Positions 44,493-53,171 of a DNA stretch of 64,000 bases are shown in pieces. The stretch comes from an uncultured Collinsella sp. (lineage in GTDB: Bacteria > Actinomycetota > Coriobacteriia > Coriobacteriales > Coriobacteriaceae): positions 124,001-188,000 of the forward strand of contig UQMD01000002.1 of assembly GCA_900542155.1 (NCBI GenBank), in the 5' to 3' direction. Numbering within the stretch: position 1 is the first letter of the stretch; each line of letters begins with the position of its first letter. The position numbers were made by a program, and so were the translations under genes. The notes under the pieces were generated by a model. The model worked only from the letters and a program-made list of their open reading frames with translations. It did no database searches and had not been told where the DNA came from.

Positions 44493-45128
44493 TTAGAACT
44501 CGGCAAATTCGGGAGCGCCGACCTCAATCTCCTCGCGCCCTGCCATAAGCTCGCGCATCTTAGCACAAAACGGTTCCTGCTCCCCCGCTTTGAACACCAA
44601 ATGAAGTGTCACGGCATCCGCGTAATCGGTATCCGAAACCTTGGCACCCGAATCCTGCGCCAAACGAAGCACCTGCTCATACTGCGGATAGGCCACATGC
44701 ACGTCAACAGGCACGACACTCGTCATCTCGACGATCTGCCCGGCCTCCTGAGCCGCGGCCACCGCCGCCTGCGTCGCCGCGGTATAGGCGCGCACCAAGC
44801 CACCAGGCCCCAGCAGCGTGCCACCAAAATAGCGCGTTACCACGCAGCAAACATTTTTGAGCCCTGCACCGCGCAACACCTCGAGCGTCGGCATGCCACT
44901 CGTACGGCTCGGCTCACCGTCATCGCTCTGACGCTCGCGCCCGTCGACCAAAATCCACGCGGGAACATTGTGTCGAGCATCGTAATGACGCTTTCGGACC
45001 ATCTCGATAAAGGCATTTGCCTCATCCTCGGACTCAATATGGACCAGCTGGGCAATAAACCGACTCTTGCGGTCCACAAACTCGCCCGAAGCCTCAATAT
45101 TCGATTGCAGAGTAAAATAGCTGTCCAA
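44493..45128 (-). CDS. yigZ: YigZ/IMPACT family protein
   Basis: A 211-residue YigZ-family protein. The IMPACT domain (residues 20-125) shows SRFIAQLVHIESEDEAN, the SDDGEPSRTSGMP signature and RYFGGTLLGPGGLVRAY; a C-terminal DUF1949-like domain follows. The role is uncertain; members may bind nucleic acid. The start is TTG, at 45128 or 45131, judged by the spacing of GAGGGG; no ATG fits. Confidence 0.85.
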   Translation of the reverse strand: MDSYFTLQSNIEASGEFVDRKSRFIAQLVHIESEDEANAFIEMVRKRHYDARHNVPAWILVDGRERQSDDGEPSRTSGMPTLEVLRGAGLKNVCCVVTRYFGGTLLGPGGLVRAYTAATQAAVAAAQEAGQIVEMTSVVPVDVHVAYPQYEQVLRLAQDSGAKVSDTDYADAVTLHLVFKAGEQEPFCAKMRELMAGREEIEVGAPEFAEF

Positions 45129-45243
45129 CAAAGCCCCTCAACAACAAGCAAAGCAATAAACAGCCTCAATAATACGGCAAAGGCCGTACCGTTGCCCTCT
45201 CCAACAAGAACGGAAACGCCAATGATGCCGTCACCAACAGCGA

Positions 45244-45341
45244 GACGGCGCCAGCTGAGTCGATTTGGCCCGAAAGAGGAGGGAGCACGCCTTATGGCGG
45301 CGACCGACGAATGAGCGCCAAATCGGCCAGCTGACGCCGTC
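45244..45341. repeat. Long palindrome with conserved loop, copy 2, next to rnpB
   Basis: Imperfect 25-bp arms (45244-45269 and 45317-45341) with a 47-base loop that begins CCGAAAGAGGAG, includes a CGCC/GGCG mini-hairpin and continues GCGACCGACG. It is 20 bases from the rnpB 3' end. The loop aligns with the palindrome at 29803. Confidence 0.75.
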
Positions 45342-45361
45342 GCAGCGTCAACAAGAAAGCT

Positions 45362-45717
45362 GAGTGGGCCTATAAGCCGGGTTCTGTCGTGAACGGTCAT
45401 TTATCTTGTCTGCACGTTACCGTGCAGCTCCACGCACGCTACCCGAACGCGGACCGGGCCGGCCCATAGCGTTCCTATTCGCGCTTGCTCCGGATGGGGC
45501 TTGCCAAGCCGCCGTGTTGCCACGACGCTGGTGGTCTCTTACACCACCGTTTCAGCTTTTCCCTTTACGCCTTGTGGCGCAGGTGGGAGTCTTCTTTTCT
45601 GCGGCGCTTTCCGTCGGATCACTCCGCCCGGCCGTTAGCCGGCATCCCGCCCTCTGGAGCCCGGACTTTCCTCACGCGTGCTGCAAGCAGCACATCGCGC
45701 GACCGTCTGGCCCACTC
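45362..45717 (-). ncRNA. rnpB: RNase P RNA, bacterial type A
   Basis: The minus strand has the P4 halves GAGGAAAGTCCGGGC and ACAGAACCCGGCTTATA, the internal AAAGGGAAAAGCTGAAAC-type region and closing P1 arms GAGTGGGCC/GGCCCACTC at 45717 and 45362. The transcript is about 356 bases and processes the 5' ends of tRNAs. Exact ends are set by the P1 pairing. TACACT (45734-45729) about 11 bases upstream of the 5' end is the probable -10. Confidence 0.95.
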
Positions 45718-45804
45718 AGCAGTGAAAGAGTGTAGCACACCGCCAGCACACGCAATGGCACAACGCAAGCGCTCGACACGATAAACCAAGAACCACCCAT
45801 GCGC

Positions 45805-45920
45805 TACAATAGTTCCGTCGATGGGCAACGTCGTCAGTCGAGACGCGACCGCGCTCCGCACCCCTCCGTCTACTCGGTGCGTTCCCGCCTCCTCCCCGAG
45901 GCGGGATGTCGGCGTTTTTT
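45805..45920 (+). ncRNA. Candidate small RNA between rnpB and rpsA
   Basis: On the plus strand a TACAAT (45805-45810) could be a -10. It is followed by about 100 bases with hairpins CGCACC/GGTGCG and CCCGCCTC/GAGGCGGG, and then TTTTTT (45915-45920). No gene follows on this strand for 1.6 kb. The T-run is nine bases past the last hairpin, so this is only a candidate. Confidence 0.3.
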
Positions 45921-45969
45921 CATGCACCGACAACTCAATAGCAAGCGAAAAGCCCAAGCAGCGTTACGC

Positions 45970-46036
45970 GCATTTACTACCGAACATCTCGGCAGTAAAT
46001 GCAAAAAGGGATCCGTCCATTGCGGACGGATCCCTT
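45970..46036 (-). terminator. Terminator of rpsA with adjoining second hairpin
   Basis: For rpsA, AAGGGATCCGTCC/GGACGGATCCCTT (46006-46036) is followed by TTTTT on the minus strand. Immediately next to it, GCATTTACT...AGTAAATGC (45970-46002) forms a second hairpin with one mismatch. Confidence 0.88.
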
Positions 46037-46059
46037 AAACAAGTGATCGTCAAACCGAT

Positions 46060-47226
46060 TTACTCGGCGTCGGTCTCCTCGTCCTTCTTCTCGGAAGGCA
46101 GCGGGGTAACCTCGATCTCGACACCCAGAGTCTCAGCAGCGGACTTCATGGACAGGGAGATACGACGACGGTCGAGGTCAATCTCCATGACCTTGACCTG
46201 AACCTTGTCGCCCACGTGGGTGACCTGAGAAGGCTGGTCGACGTGCTTGTTGGCCATCTCGGAGATGTGCACCAGGCCCTCGATGCCCTCGCCCAGGTCG
46301 ACGAAAGCGCCGAACGGGACAAGCTTGGTCACCGTGCCCTCGACGATAGCGCCGACGGGGTACTTCTTGACCAGTGCGCGCCACGGATCCTCGGTGGTCT
46401 GCTTGAGACCCAGGGAGATGCGCTCGCGGTTGAGGTCGACGTCGAGAACCTCGACCTCGACCTCCTGGCCGACCTTGACAACCTCGGAAGGATGGTTGAC
46501 GTGGTTCCAGGAGAGCTCGGAGATGTGGATGAGGCCGTCGATACCGCCGAGGTCGACGAAGGCGCCGAAGTCGACGATGGAGGAAACAGTGCCCTGGAGA
46601 CGCATGCCAGACTTGAGCTTGGACAGGATCTCGGAGCGCTCGGCCTTACGGGACTCCTCGAGCACGACGCGACGGGAGAGGACGACGTTGTTGCGGTTGC
46701 GGTCCATCTCGATGACGCGGGCCTCGATGCGGGTGCCCATGTAGGAGGTGAGGTCCTTGACACGACGGAGGTCGACGAGGGAAGCGGGCAGGAAGCCACG
46801 CAGGCCGATGTCGAGGATCAGGCCGCCCTTGACAACCTCGATAACCTCGCCCTCGACGTTCTCGCCGGAGTTGAACTTCTCCTCGATGCGGTTCCAAGCA
46901 CGCTCGTACTCGGCACGCTTCTTGGACAGGACCAGACGACCGTCCTTATCCTCCTTCTGGAGAACCAGGGCCTCGATGGGATCACCGAGTGCAACGATGT
47001 CTGCAGGGTTAGCGTCCTTGCGGATGGACAGCTCGCGGACCGGGATAACGCCCTCGGACTTGAATCCGATGTCAACGAGCACCTCGTCATGCTCGATCTT
47101 AACGACAGTGCCGTTAACGAGATCGCCCTCATCAAAGTCGGTAATCGTACCGTCGATGAGGTTGTTCATCTCCTCCTCATTGACATCGTCAAGAGAGAAA
47201 ATGGACGAGTTCTGAATCTCACTCAA
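46060..47226 (-). CDS. rpsA: 30S ribosomal protein S1 (four S1 domains)
   Basis: A 388-residue protein with four S1 RNA-binding domains at about residues 35-105, 120-190, 205-275 and 290-360. The repeats are recognised by VDFGAFVDLGGIDGLIHISEL and similar. E. coli S1 has six; the four-domain form is normal for actinobacterial relatives. It aids mRNA loading on the ribosome. The C-terminus is short and acidic. A strong terminator follows. Confidence 0.93.
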   Translation of the reverse strand: MSEIQNSSIFSLDDVNEEEMNNLIDGTITDFDEGDLVNGTVVKIEHDEVLVDIGFKSEGVIPVRELSIRKDANPADIVALGDPIEALVLQKEDKDGRLVLSKKRAEYERAWNRIEEKFNSGENVEGEVIEVVKGGLILDIGLRGFLPASLVDLRRVKDLTSYMGTRIEARVIEMDRNRNNVVLSRRVVLEESRKAERSEILSKLKSGMRLQGTVSSIVDFGAFVDLGGIDGLIHISELSWNHVNHPSEVVKVGQEVEVEVLDVDLNRERISLGLKQTTEDPWRALVKKYPVGAIVEGTVTKLVPFGAFVDLGEGIEGLVHISEMANKHVDQPSQVTHVGDKVQVKVMEIDLDRRRISLSMKSAAETLGVEIEVTPLPSEKKDEETDAE

Positions 47227-47540
47227 AGGTGGACCCCTTTCGAACTACGGGGCCCCGATTGCTAGGACCTACAGAAGGGTGCGACAAGCACACAACGTTT
47301 AGGAACACTCGGGAGCCGACAGATACTAATGTGACGCTTATGCAATCACGTTCGTATAGGTTACGGGGAAATCATTTCGATTTCAAGCGTGAACTGCGAT
47401 TTTTTACTCGTATGGAGACTTTTTCGCAATCTTGTGGACGACCGTCTCCATAAGTTGACGATAGGCAGTTAGGCATACGGCTTTGCGGTAAAGTATCCGG
47501 AGCCAACGATTCTGGAACGATTTTTCGAGAAAGGTGCCGC
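47227..47540. other. Divergent region between rpsA and a HAD gene
   Basis: A 314-bp gap without a gene. It contains a 9-bp inverted repeat, TATGGAGAC (47411-47419) and GTCTCCATA (47444-47452), and should hold promoters for rpsA (minus) and the HAD gene (plus). I could not fix either promoter. Confidence 0.5.
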
Positions 47541-48299
47541 GTGCTCAAAGCAGTCGTTTTCGATATGGACGAGACGCTTCTTAGCATCAACCTCAACGCG
47601 TTCATCCTTCGCTATTTTAAGGATGTCTCGTCGATGCTCGCGGATATCGGACGCCGCAGCCGCGGTGGCACGATGGCACGCCTCGGCACCATCCTGGTCG
47701 ACCTCAATGCCAATCGCCGCAGCGGCACGGACAACCGCACCAATCTTGAGTTTTACCAAGAAGAGGTCGAGCGCCGATGCGGCATTTGCCTCTCGGACCC
47801 ACTTATCTACGAGGCGTTTACCTACTACGACCGCGAAGTTCTTCCGTACAAGAATGACGAACTCATCAACGCCCATGCCATGCCGGGCGCACACGCCGCG
47901 CTTCAGACCGTACAGGACGCAGGGCTGCGCTGCGCGCTCTTTACCAACCCCAGCTTTCCGCAGGGGGCCATCGAGTGCCGCATGGGTTGGGGCGACCTGG
48001 CCGACGCCCCCTTTGAGCTCGTCACGCACATGGGAAACGCCACCCGCTGCAAGCCTGATGCCACCTACTATCTAGAGCAGCTTCAGGTGATGGGACTCGA
48101 ACCGCACGAGGTCCTTATGGTGGGCAACGATCCCAAACGCGACTTCCCTAGTCCCGCCTGCGGCATTCAGACTGCCTATGTAGGCCAGGGCAAGCCCAAC
48201 CGAGTCACCTGGCGCGGAACCATGGAAGGCTTCGCCCGCGACTTTAACGCCGTAGTAGAAGCCTTCTACGAACACCAAGTAGCCGACGAACTGTCCTAG
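47541..48299 (+). CDS. HAD-superfamily hydrolase
   Basis: A 252-residue HAD phosphatase with all motifs: I FDMDETLLS, II FTNPS, III KPDATYY, IV VGNDPKRD. A helical cap lies between motifs I and II. The substrate is unknown. The start is GTG at 47541 with GAGAAAGG six bases upstream. Confidence 0.85.
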   Translation: MLKAVVFDMDETLLSINLNAFILRYFKDVSSMLADIGRRSRGGTMARLGTILVDLNANRRSGTDNRTNLEFYQEEVERRCGICLSDPLIYEAFTYYDREVLPYKNDELINAHAMPGAHAALQTVQDAGLRCALFTNPSFPQGAIECRMGWGDLADAPFELVTHMGNATRCKPDATYYLEQLQVMGLEPHEVLMVGNDPKRDFPSPACGIQTAYVGQGKPNRVTWRGTMEGFARDFNAVVEAFYEHQVADELS

Positions 48300-49615
48300 C
48301 ACACTTGGGTTTTGCCGATCATGATGTTGAGGATTTCGACGTCGGTGTCCTTCATGCCCACACGGCCCACGTAGCCCATGCTGGCGATTGTCTGCTCGAC
48401 GGTATCCTGGATCAGGCCCTCGCCGGCACGGAAGCCACGGCCCCGCATGGCCATATCGTGGCCCAAAATCGCCGCATCGACGGCAGCCGAAATCTTGGCG
48501 GCACAACTCGCCTTGGCGCCGTCGCACACGATGCCGCCCACGTTACCGAGCGTATTCGAGACCGTCGCGCCAATCTGCTCGCGCGTGCCACCGCACAGCC
48601 AGGTAATCGCAGCGCCGGCGCCGCACGCGGCGCAAATAGCGCCGCAAAACGCCGAAAGCGCACCAATATAGCTCTTGATATGCACGGCGATAAGATCGGA
48701 CAGCATCACGGCGCGCACCAGACGCTCGTGGTCGCAACGCAGGTACTCGGCATACTCCATGACGGGCAATGCGCAGGTAATGCCTTGATTGCCCGAGCCG
48801 CACACAATGGCGACCGGCAGCGCGCAACCGTTCATGCGGGCGTCGGACCCGGCGGCCGCACGGGCACGGGCACGGCAGGCGACGTCATCGGCACGAGCAC
48901 CCAGCAGCGTACGACCCACCTCGGCGCCCCAAGCGTGCGCAAGGCCCTCGGCACTGATTGCGCCATTCAGCTCAATCTGACGCTCAACGGCAGCGCGGGC
49001 GCCCTCAATGTCACCGTCCTCGATAAAGTCGATGATGGAATCAATGGACATGGGCGTATCGGCGTTATCTGCCGCACGCTCGGCCACCACGCGCTCGGCG
49101 CAGGCGGCGCACTCCCCCGCCGACTTGCCGCATACCGGAATACCATCGAGCGTATGGCACGTGACATTAGTGTGGTGATCGGTAATCTCGACGACCGCGG
49201 TATGGCCCCCGGCCGTGGCAGTCACCTTGATGTAGAGGTTGGGCACACCCTCGACAAGCGATACACCGCAGTAACCGGCGTCGACGAGGAGCTCGGCCAC
49301 GCGAGCACGATCTTCGTCGTTAACGCTCTCGAGCACCTCGAGCGCGCTCTTGGCGTCACCGCCCACGGCACCCAGCACGGCTGCCGCTTCAATACCGTGC
49401 ATACCGCCCGAGTTGGGCACGGTCACGCTCTTAACGTTCTTGATGATGTTGCCCGAGCAGGCAACGTCCATATGATCGGGTTCGCAACCGAGCGTCTGGC
49501 TCGCCAGCGCCGCTGCATAGGCAACGGCAATAGGCTCGGTGCAGCCGAGCGCACAGACAAGCTCGCGGTTCAAAACATCGCAAAACGCGGCATCACGAAG
49601 GGAATCGGTAGGCAT
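48296..49615 (-). CDS. L-cysteine desulfidase/UPF0597 family (CyuA-like)
   Basis: A 439-residue protein of the CyuA/YhaM family of iron-sulfur enzymes that release sulfide from cysteine, related to serine dehydratases. Motifs are GCTEPIAVAYAAA, GNIIKNVKSVTVPNSGG, and the C-terminal CDGAKASCAAKI that supplies cluster ligands. The start ATG 49615 has AGGAG upstream. The last four bases overlap the end of the convergent HAD gene. Confidence 0.85.
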   Translation of the reverse strand: MPTDSLRDAAFCDVLNRELVCALGCTEPIAVAYAAALASQTLGCEPDHMDVACSGNIIKNVKSVTVPNSGGMHGIEAAAVLGAVGGDAKSALEVLESVNDEDRARVAELLVDAGYCGVSLVEGVPNLYIKVTATAGGHTAVVEITDHHTNVTCHTLDGIPVCGKSAGECAACAERVVAERAADNADTPMSIDSIIDFIEDGDIEGARAAVERQIELNGAISAEGLAHAWGAEVGRTLLGARADDVACRARARAAAGSDARMNGCALPVAIVCGSGNQGITCALPVMEYAEYLRCDHERLVRAVMLSDLIAVHIKSYIGALSAFCGAICAACGAGAAITWLCGGTREQIGATVSNTLGNVGGIVCDGAKASCAAKISAAVDAAILGHDMAMRGRGFRAGEGLIQDTVEQTIASMGYVGRVGMKDTDVEILNIMIGKTQVC

Positions 49616-49886
49616 AGGTATCTCCTGCTTACATAACGAACTGGGCTCTCGATAATAGTTAGCTCTTTTATTTGATAACAATGCATCAAAAACCGCAACC
49701 ATAGTTCCGGCAGACGGCGTTTAAGCGCAATCTGACGGCATTCATTCATGAGAAGCCAGTCTTGTTGCATGCTAAAGCGTTTGACCAAAAAACGCCCGAG
49801 TGTTTACGCAAAAGTCGCGCTATCATGCAGTCGAACGCGGTAAAACCTTTAGCAATTCCGCCGCACGGACCAGAGAGGAACCACTC

Positions 49887-50354
49887 ATGAAGATTGGTAT
49901 CGGTAACGACCACGCCGCCGTCGAGCTCAAGAACATCATTTCCGAGCACCTGAAGGAGCGCGGCTGTGAGGTCGTGAACTTTGGCACCGACACCTCCGAG
50001 AGCTTTGATTACCCCATCGCCGGCTACAAGGTGGGCAAGGCCGTTGCCAACGGTGACGTCGATCTGGGCATCCTGATCTGCGGTACCGGCGTCGGCATCA
50101 GCCTGGCCGCCAACAAGGTCGAGGGCGTTCGCGCCGTCGTGTGCTCCGAGCCCTTCAGCGCCAAGCTCTCGCGCATGCACAACAATACCAACGTGCTCGC
50201 CTTTGGCGCCCGCGTCGTGGGCTCCGAGCTTGCAAAGATGATCGTCGACGAGTGGCTCGACGCCGAGTTTGAGGGCGGCCGCCACGAGCGTCGCGTCAAC
50301 CTCCTCAACGAGATCGACCAGACCCGCGGCCTTAAGATCGTCGACGAGGCCTAA
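49887..50354 (+). CDS. rpiB: Ribose-5-phosphate isomerase B
   Basis: A 155-residue RpiB/LacA-family isomerase. The catalytic cysteine is in LICGTGVGISLAANK and the phosphate-binding region is RMHNNTNVLAFGARVVG. It interconverts ribose-5-P and ribulose-5-P. GAGAGG precedes the ATG at 49887. A terminator follows. Confidence 0.92.
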   Translation: MKIGIGNDHAAVELKNIISEHLKERGCEVVNFGTDTSESFDYPIAGYKVGKAVANGDVDLGILICGTGVGISLAANKVEGVRAVVCSEPFSAKLSRMHNNTNVLAFGARVVGSELAKMIVDEWLDAEFEGGRHERRVNLLNEIDQTRGLKIVDEA

Positions 50355-50382
50355 ACTACTCAGCGCCACAAGCTAACAGCGA

Positions 50383-50420
50383 GGGGCCCGCTCGGAACAC
50401 ACATCCGGGCGGGCCCCTTT
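50383..50420 (+). terminator. Terminator of rpiB
   Basis: GGGGCCCGCTCGG pairs with CCGGGCGGGCCCC, one G-U pair, followed by TTT on the plus strand. Confidence 0.8.
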
Positions 50421-50456
50421 GTAGATTTTTGGGATATGCCTAGAAATCTACTGATA

Positions 50457-50492
50457 TAAAAAGAGCGCCGCGGATGGAGTTCCGCGACGCCC
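50457..50492 (-). terminator. Terminator of ndk
   Basis: Minus strand: GGGCGTCGCGGA pairs with TCCGCGGCGCTC, then TTTTTATA. It lies about 40 bases after the ndk stop. Confidence 0.85.
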
Positions 50493-50530
50493 AAGCCACA
50501 CGCTAACAGCTTTAAGGAGTCAAAGCTGGT

Positions 50531-50935
50531 TTAGCCAAAGAAACGCTTGATCTCGATCTCGGCGTTCTCCAGGCAGTCGGAGCCATGGATCACGTTGGCG
50601 TTGACATCGACAGCGAAGTCGCCGCGGATGGTGCCGGGGGCAGCATCAAGCGGGTTGGTGGCGCCCATGAGGGTGCGCATCTTGGAGACAGCGGAAAAAC
50701 CGGAAACGACCATCTTGACGACCGGACCGCTCGTCATAAAGTCGCAGAGACCTCCAAAGAAAGGTTTGTCGGCCAGATGGGCGTAGTGCTCCTCGACGGT
50801 AGCGCGCTCGAGCGTAGTCATCTCCATGCGCTCGATGACAAGGCCGCTGCGCTCAATGCGAGCAACGATCTCGCCGATCTTGCGATCGCGCACGGCGTCG
50901 GGCTTAATCATGATGAAGGTCTTCTCGATAGCCAT
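50531..50935 (-). CDS. ndk: Nucleoside-diphosphate kinase
   Basis: A 134-residue NDK. The phospho-histidine is in NVIHGSDCLENA; the N-terminus is the usual KTFIMIKPDAV. It balances NTP pools. The start ATG 50935 has GAAAGG upstream; an earlier in-frame start is not supported. Confidence 0.95.
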   Translation of the reverse strand: MAIEKTFIMIKPDAVRDRKIGEIVARIERSGLVIERMEMTTLERATVEEHYAHLADKPFFGGLCDFMTSGPVVKMVVSGFSAVSKMRTLMGATNPLDAAPGTIRGDFAVDVNANVIHGSDCLENAEIEIKRFFG

Positions 50936-51319
50936 AAGGTAGCCTTTCAAGTAGGTTCGCGCGTGCCCAAGTCCCATTCCGGCACCCGCCTGGACTGCAT
51001 CGTAACAGAGTTTTAGCTGCAGTAAACAAAAAGCTGTTAATTGAAACGCTACAATTAATTGAAGCGTTCCATATGTGTCACTTCTGTTTCGAAGCCCGAT
51101 TAGAGTACCATCCGACTGCCCATCAACCGCACCGAACCGAGCGGACGGTCGATTGCCGCCTGTGAACGTACCCCCTTCACAACCTGCCCAAAGGTCCTAC
51201 AGAAGTTCTCGACAAGCCCCTCCCCCATTACAACAAAATACGGACGCCTACATCAGCAGACGCCCGTAAGAAGCAAAAACGATTTATCAATAAATGGCTA
51301 ATAAGCCTCAAGCAAACCC
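50936..51319. other. Non-coding region between argH and ndk
   Basis: 384 bp without a gene. It holds the argH terminator (51233-51267) and an AT-rich ndk promoter region with two direct 14-bp copies, TTAATTGAAACGCT (51037-51050) and TTAATTGAAGCGTT (51055-51068). The second overlaps an AACGCT/AGCGTT inverted pair. Confidence 0.6.
51233..51267 (-). terminator. Terminator of argH
   Basis: Minus strand: ACGGGCGTCT pairs with AGGCGTCCGT (G-U pairs allowed) around an 8-base loop, then ATTTTGTT. Confidence 0.75.
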
Positions 51320-52750
51320 TTACTTTGCCCCGTGGCCCATCTCGACGACCCTGGTCAACGAGCCAAACACACCCTCATCGGCCGCAAGCTGCGCCTCGGC
51401 GCGCCCCAACTGCACGGCAACGGCGGCAGGAGCGGTGCCGCCTTCGGTCGTGCGCGCGGCGACAATCGACGGGATATCGAGCGCCTCGGTAATATCGCGC
51501 TCAAAGAGCGGGCTTGCCTCCTGGAACACCTCGAACGGCAGGTCCTCAAGATTGCAGCCGCGCTTCTCGCACATCAGGACTAGATGGCCCACCACGGCGT
51601 GCGCCTCGCGGAACGGCAGGCCGCGCTTAGCCAGGTAGTCGGCAACGTCGGTAGCCGCAAGGTGACCCACGCCGCACTCGCGCGCCATGTCATCCTCGTT
51701 GACGGTCCAGGTCGAAATCATGCCGGCCATAACCGACAGGCACTGCATGAGTGTATGGGCGGTATCGAGCGCGCCCTCCTTGTCCTCCTGCAAATCCTTG
51801 TTATAGGCAAGCGGCAAGCCCTTCATGGTCACCAGCAGCTGCACCAGGTTGCCATACACGCGACCGCTCTTGCCGCGGATAAGCTCGGCAAAGTCGGGGT
51901 TCTTCTTCTGCGGCATGATGGACGACCCGGTGGAATACGAGTCGGAAAGCGTGATAAAGCCAAATTCGGAGCTCGACCACAGCACGATCTCCTCGGAAAG
52001 ACGCGACAGATGCATGGCCATAACGGAGCCAGCGTAATGCAGGTCGAGCAGGAAATCGCGATCGGAAACAGCGTCGAGCGAGTTAGGGATCACACCTGCG
52101 AAGCCAAGTTCGGCAGCCGTCATCTGGCGATCGAGCGGATAGCTCGTGCCGGCAAGCGCGGCAGCACCCAGCGGGCAGTTGTCGGCGGCATCGAAGGCGG
52201 CCTTCAGGCGCGTAAAGTCGCGCGCGAACATCCAGGAATACGCCAGCAGATGATGCGACAGCAGAACCGGCTGAGCGTGCTGCATGTGCGTGTAGCCCGG
52301 CAGAATCACCTTGTCATACTTCTTAGCGGCATCCACCAGCACATGACGAAGCGAAAGATTGGCCTCCATGAGCTCCTTGGCGAGCGCCTTGACGCCCAGG
52401 CGCGTATCGGTTGCCACCTGGTCGTTACGCGAACGTCCGGTATGCAAGCGCTTGCCAGCCTCGCCGATGCGACGCGTCAGCTCGCTCTCGATGGACATAT
52501 GGATGTCTTCGTCGTTGATATCGAAGGTGAAGTTGCCGGCATCGATATCCTGCTCGATTCCGGTCAGGCCCTTGGCAATCGCCCGCTCATCCTCGGCGCT
52601 GATGATGCCCTGGGCGGCCAGCATCTTGGCATGTGCCATAGAACCGGCGATATCCTGCTTATAGAGATGCTTGTCGACCGGCAACGACGCGCCAAACTCC
52701 TGCGTGACCTCGGCCACGCCCGCCTCAAAACGACCGCCCCAAAGAGCCAT
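51320..52750 (-). CDS. argH: Argininosuccinate lyase
   Basis: A 476-residue fumarase/ASL-superfamily enzyme that yields arginine and fumarate. The superfamily signature is GSSIMPQKKNPD. ALWGGRF opens the protein and TGRSRNDQVATD is present. The start ATG 52750 has AAAGGAG upstream. argG lies 421 bp upstream on the same strand but ends in its own terminator, so the two may be transcribed separately. Confidence 0.95.
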   Translation of the reverse strand: MALWGGRFEAGVAEVTQEFGASLPVDKHLYKQDIAGSMAHAKMLAAQGIISAEDERAIAKGLTGIEQDIDAGNFTFDINDEDIHMSIESELTRRIGEAGKRLHTGRSRNDQVATDTRLGVKALAKELMEANLSLRHVLVDAAKKYDKVILPGYTHMQHAQPVLLSHHLLAYSWMFARDFTRLKAAFDAADNCPLGAAALAGTSYPLDRQMTAAELGFAGVIPNSLDAVSDRDFLLDLHYAGSVMAMHLSRLSEEIVLWSSSEFGFITLSDSYSTGSSIMPQKKNPDFAELIRGKSGRVYGNLVQLLVTMKGLPLAYNKDLQEDKEGALDTAHTLMQCLSVMAGMISTWTVNEDDMARECGVGHLAATDVADYLAKRGLPFREAHAVVGHLVLMCEKRGCNLEDLPFEVFQEASPLFERDITEALDIPSIVAARTTEGGTAPAAVAVQLGRAEAQLAADEGVFGSLTRVVEMGHGAK

Positions 52751-52988
52751 GGAACCGTCTCCTTTCATCAAATTCCAAAACAAGCGCCCAAAGCAAGGCA
52801 CCCTGTCGCTAAAGCGATTTATCAACCGCTAGTTTTACACATTCCCCACCGTGCACGGGAACATGCAGCTAATTTGCAAAGAAGTGACGCACCTGGCACT
52901 TGGCGCCCTTCGACTCCCGCCAACCGCATTGAACATAATGGATACTCCTCGGTTATATAAAGGTGTAAAGCCCTCAAATTGATAGAAA

Positions 52989-53018
52989 GAGCCCCGCCGG
53001 ACAACCCCGGCGGGGCTC
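52989..53018 (-). terminator. Terminator of argG
   Basis: Perfect 12-bp stem GAGCCCCGCCGG/CCGGCGGGGCTC and then TTTCTATC on the minus strand. It is about 150 bases after the argG stop, leaving a long 3' region. Confidence 0.85.
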
Positions 53019-53171
53019 GGACTCAGCCGCAGACGCGGCATCATATATGCGGGCGGAACGTAGGGGCCACCGATGTTAAGAAGTGTCAGCAAGCATAACG
53101 AAAGGTAGGGACCCCGTGCGCCCGATATGTATCACGCGGATGGGCCGCGCGGATACCAAGGGAAGGAGGCG
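53019..53171 (-). other. Long 3' region of argG with possible structure
   Basis: Between the argG stop and its terminator lie 153 bases with no reading frame of note. GGGCG and GGGG near 53050-53065 can pair with CCCC and CGCCC near 53110-53130, suggesting a folded RNA. No known family is recognised. Confidence 0.35.

Noticed and set aside
45406..45957. Several open frames across the RNase P RNA
   Set aside because: The segment is rnpB, with conserved P4 and P1 sequences; the frames have no ribosome sites.
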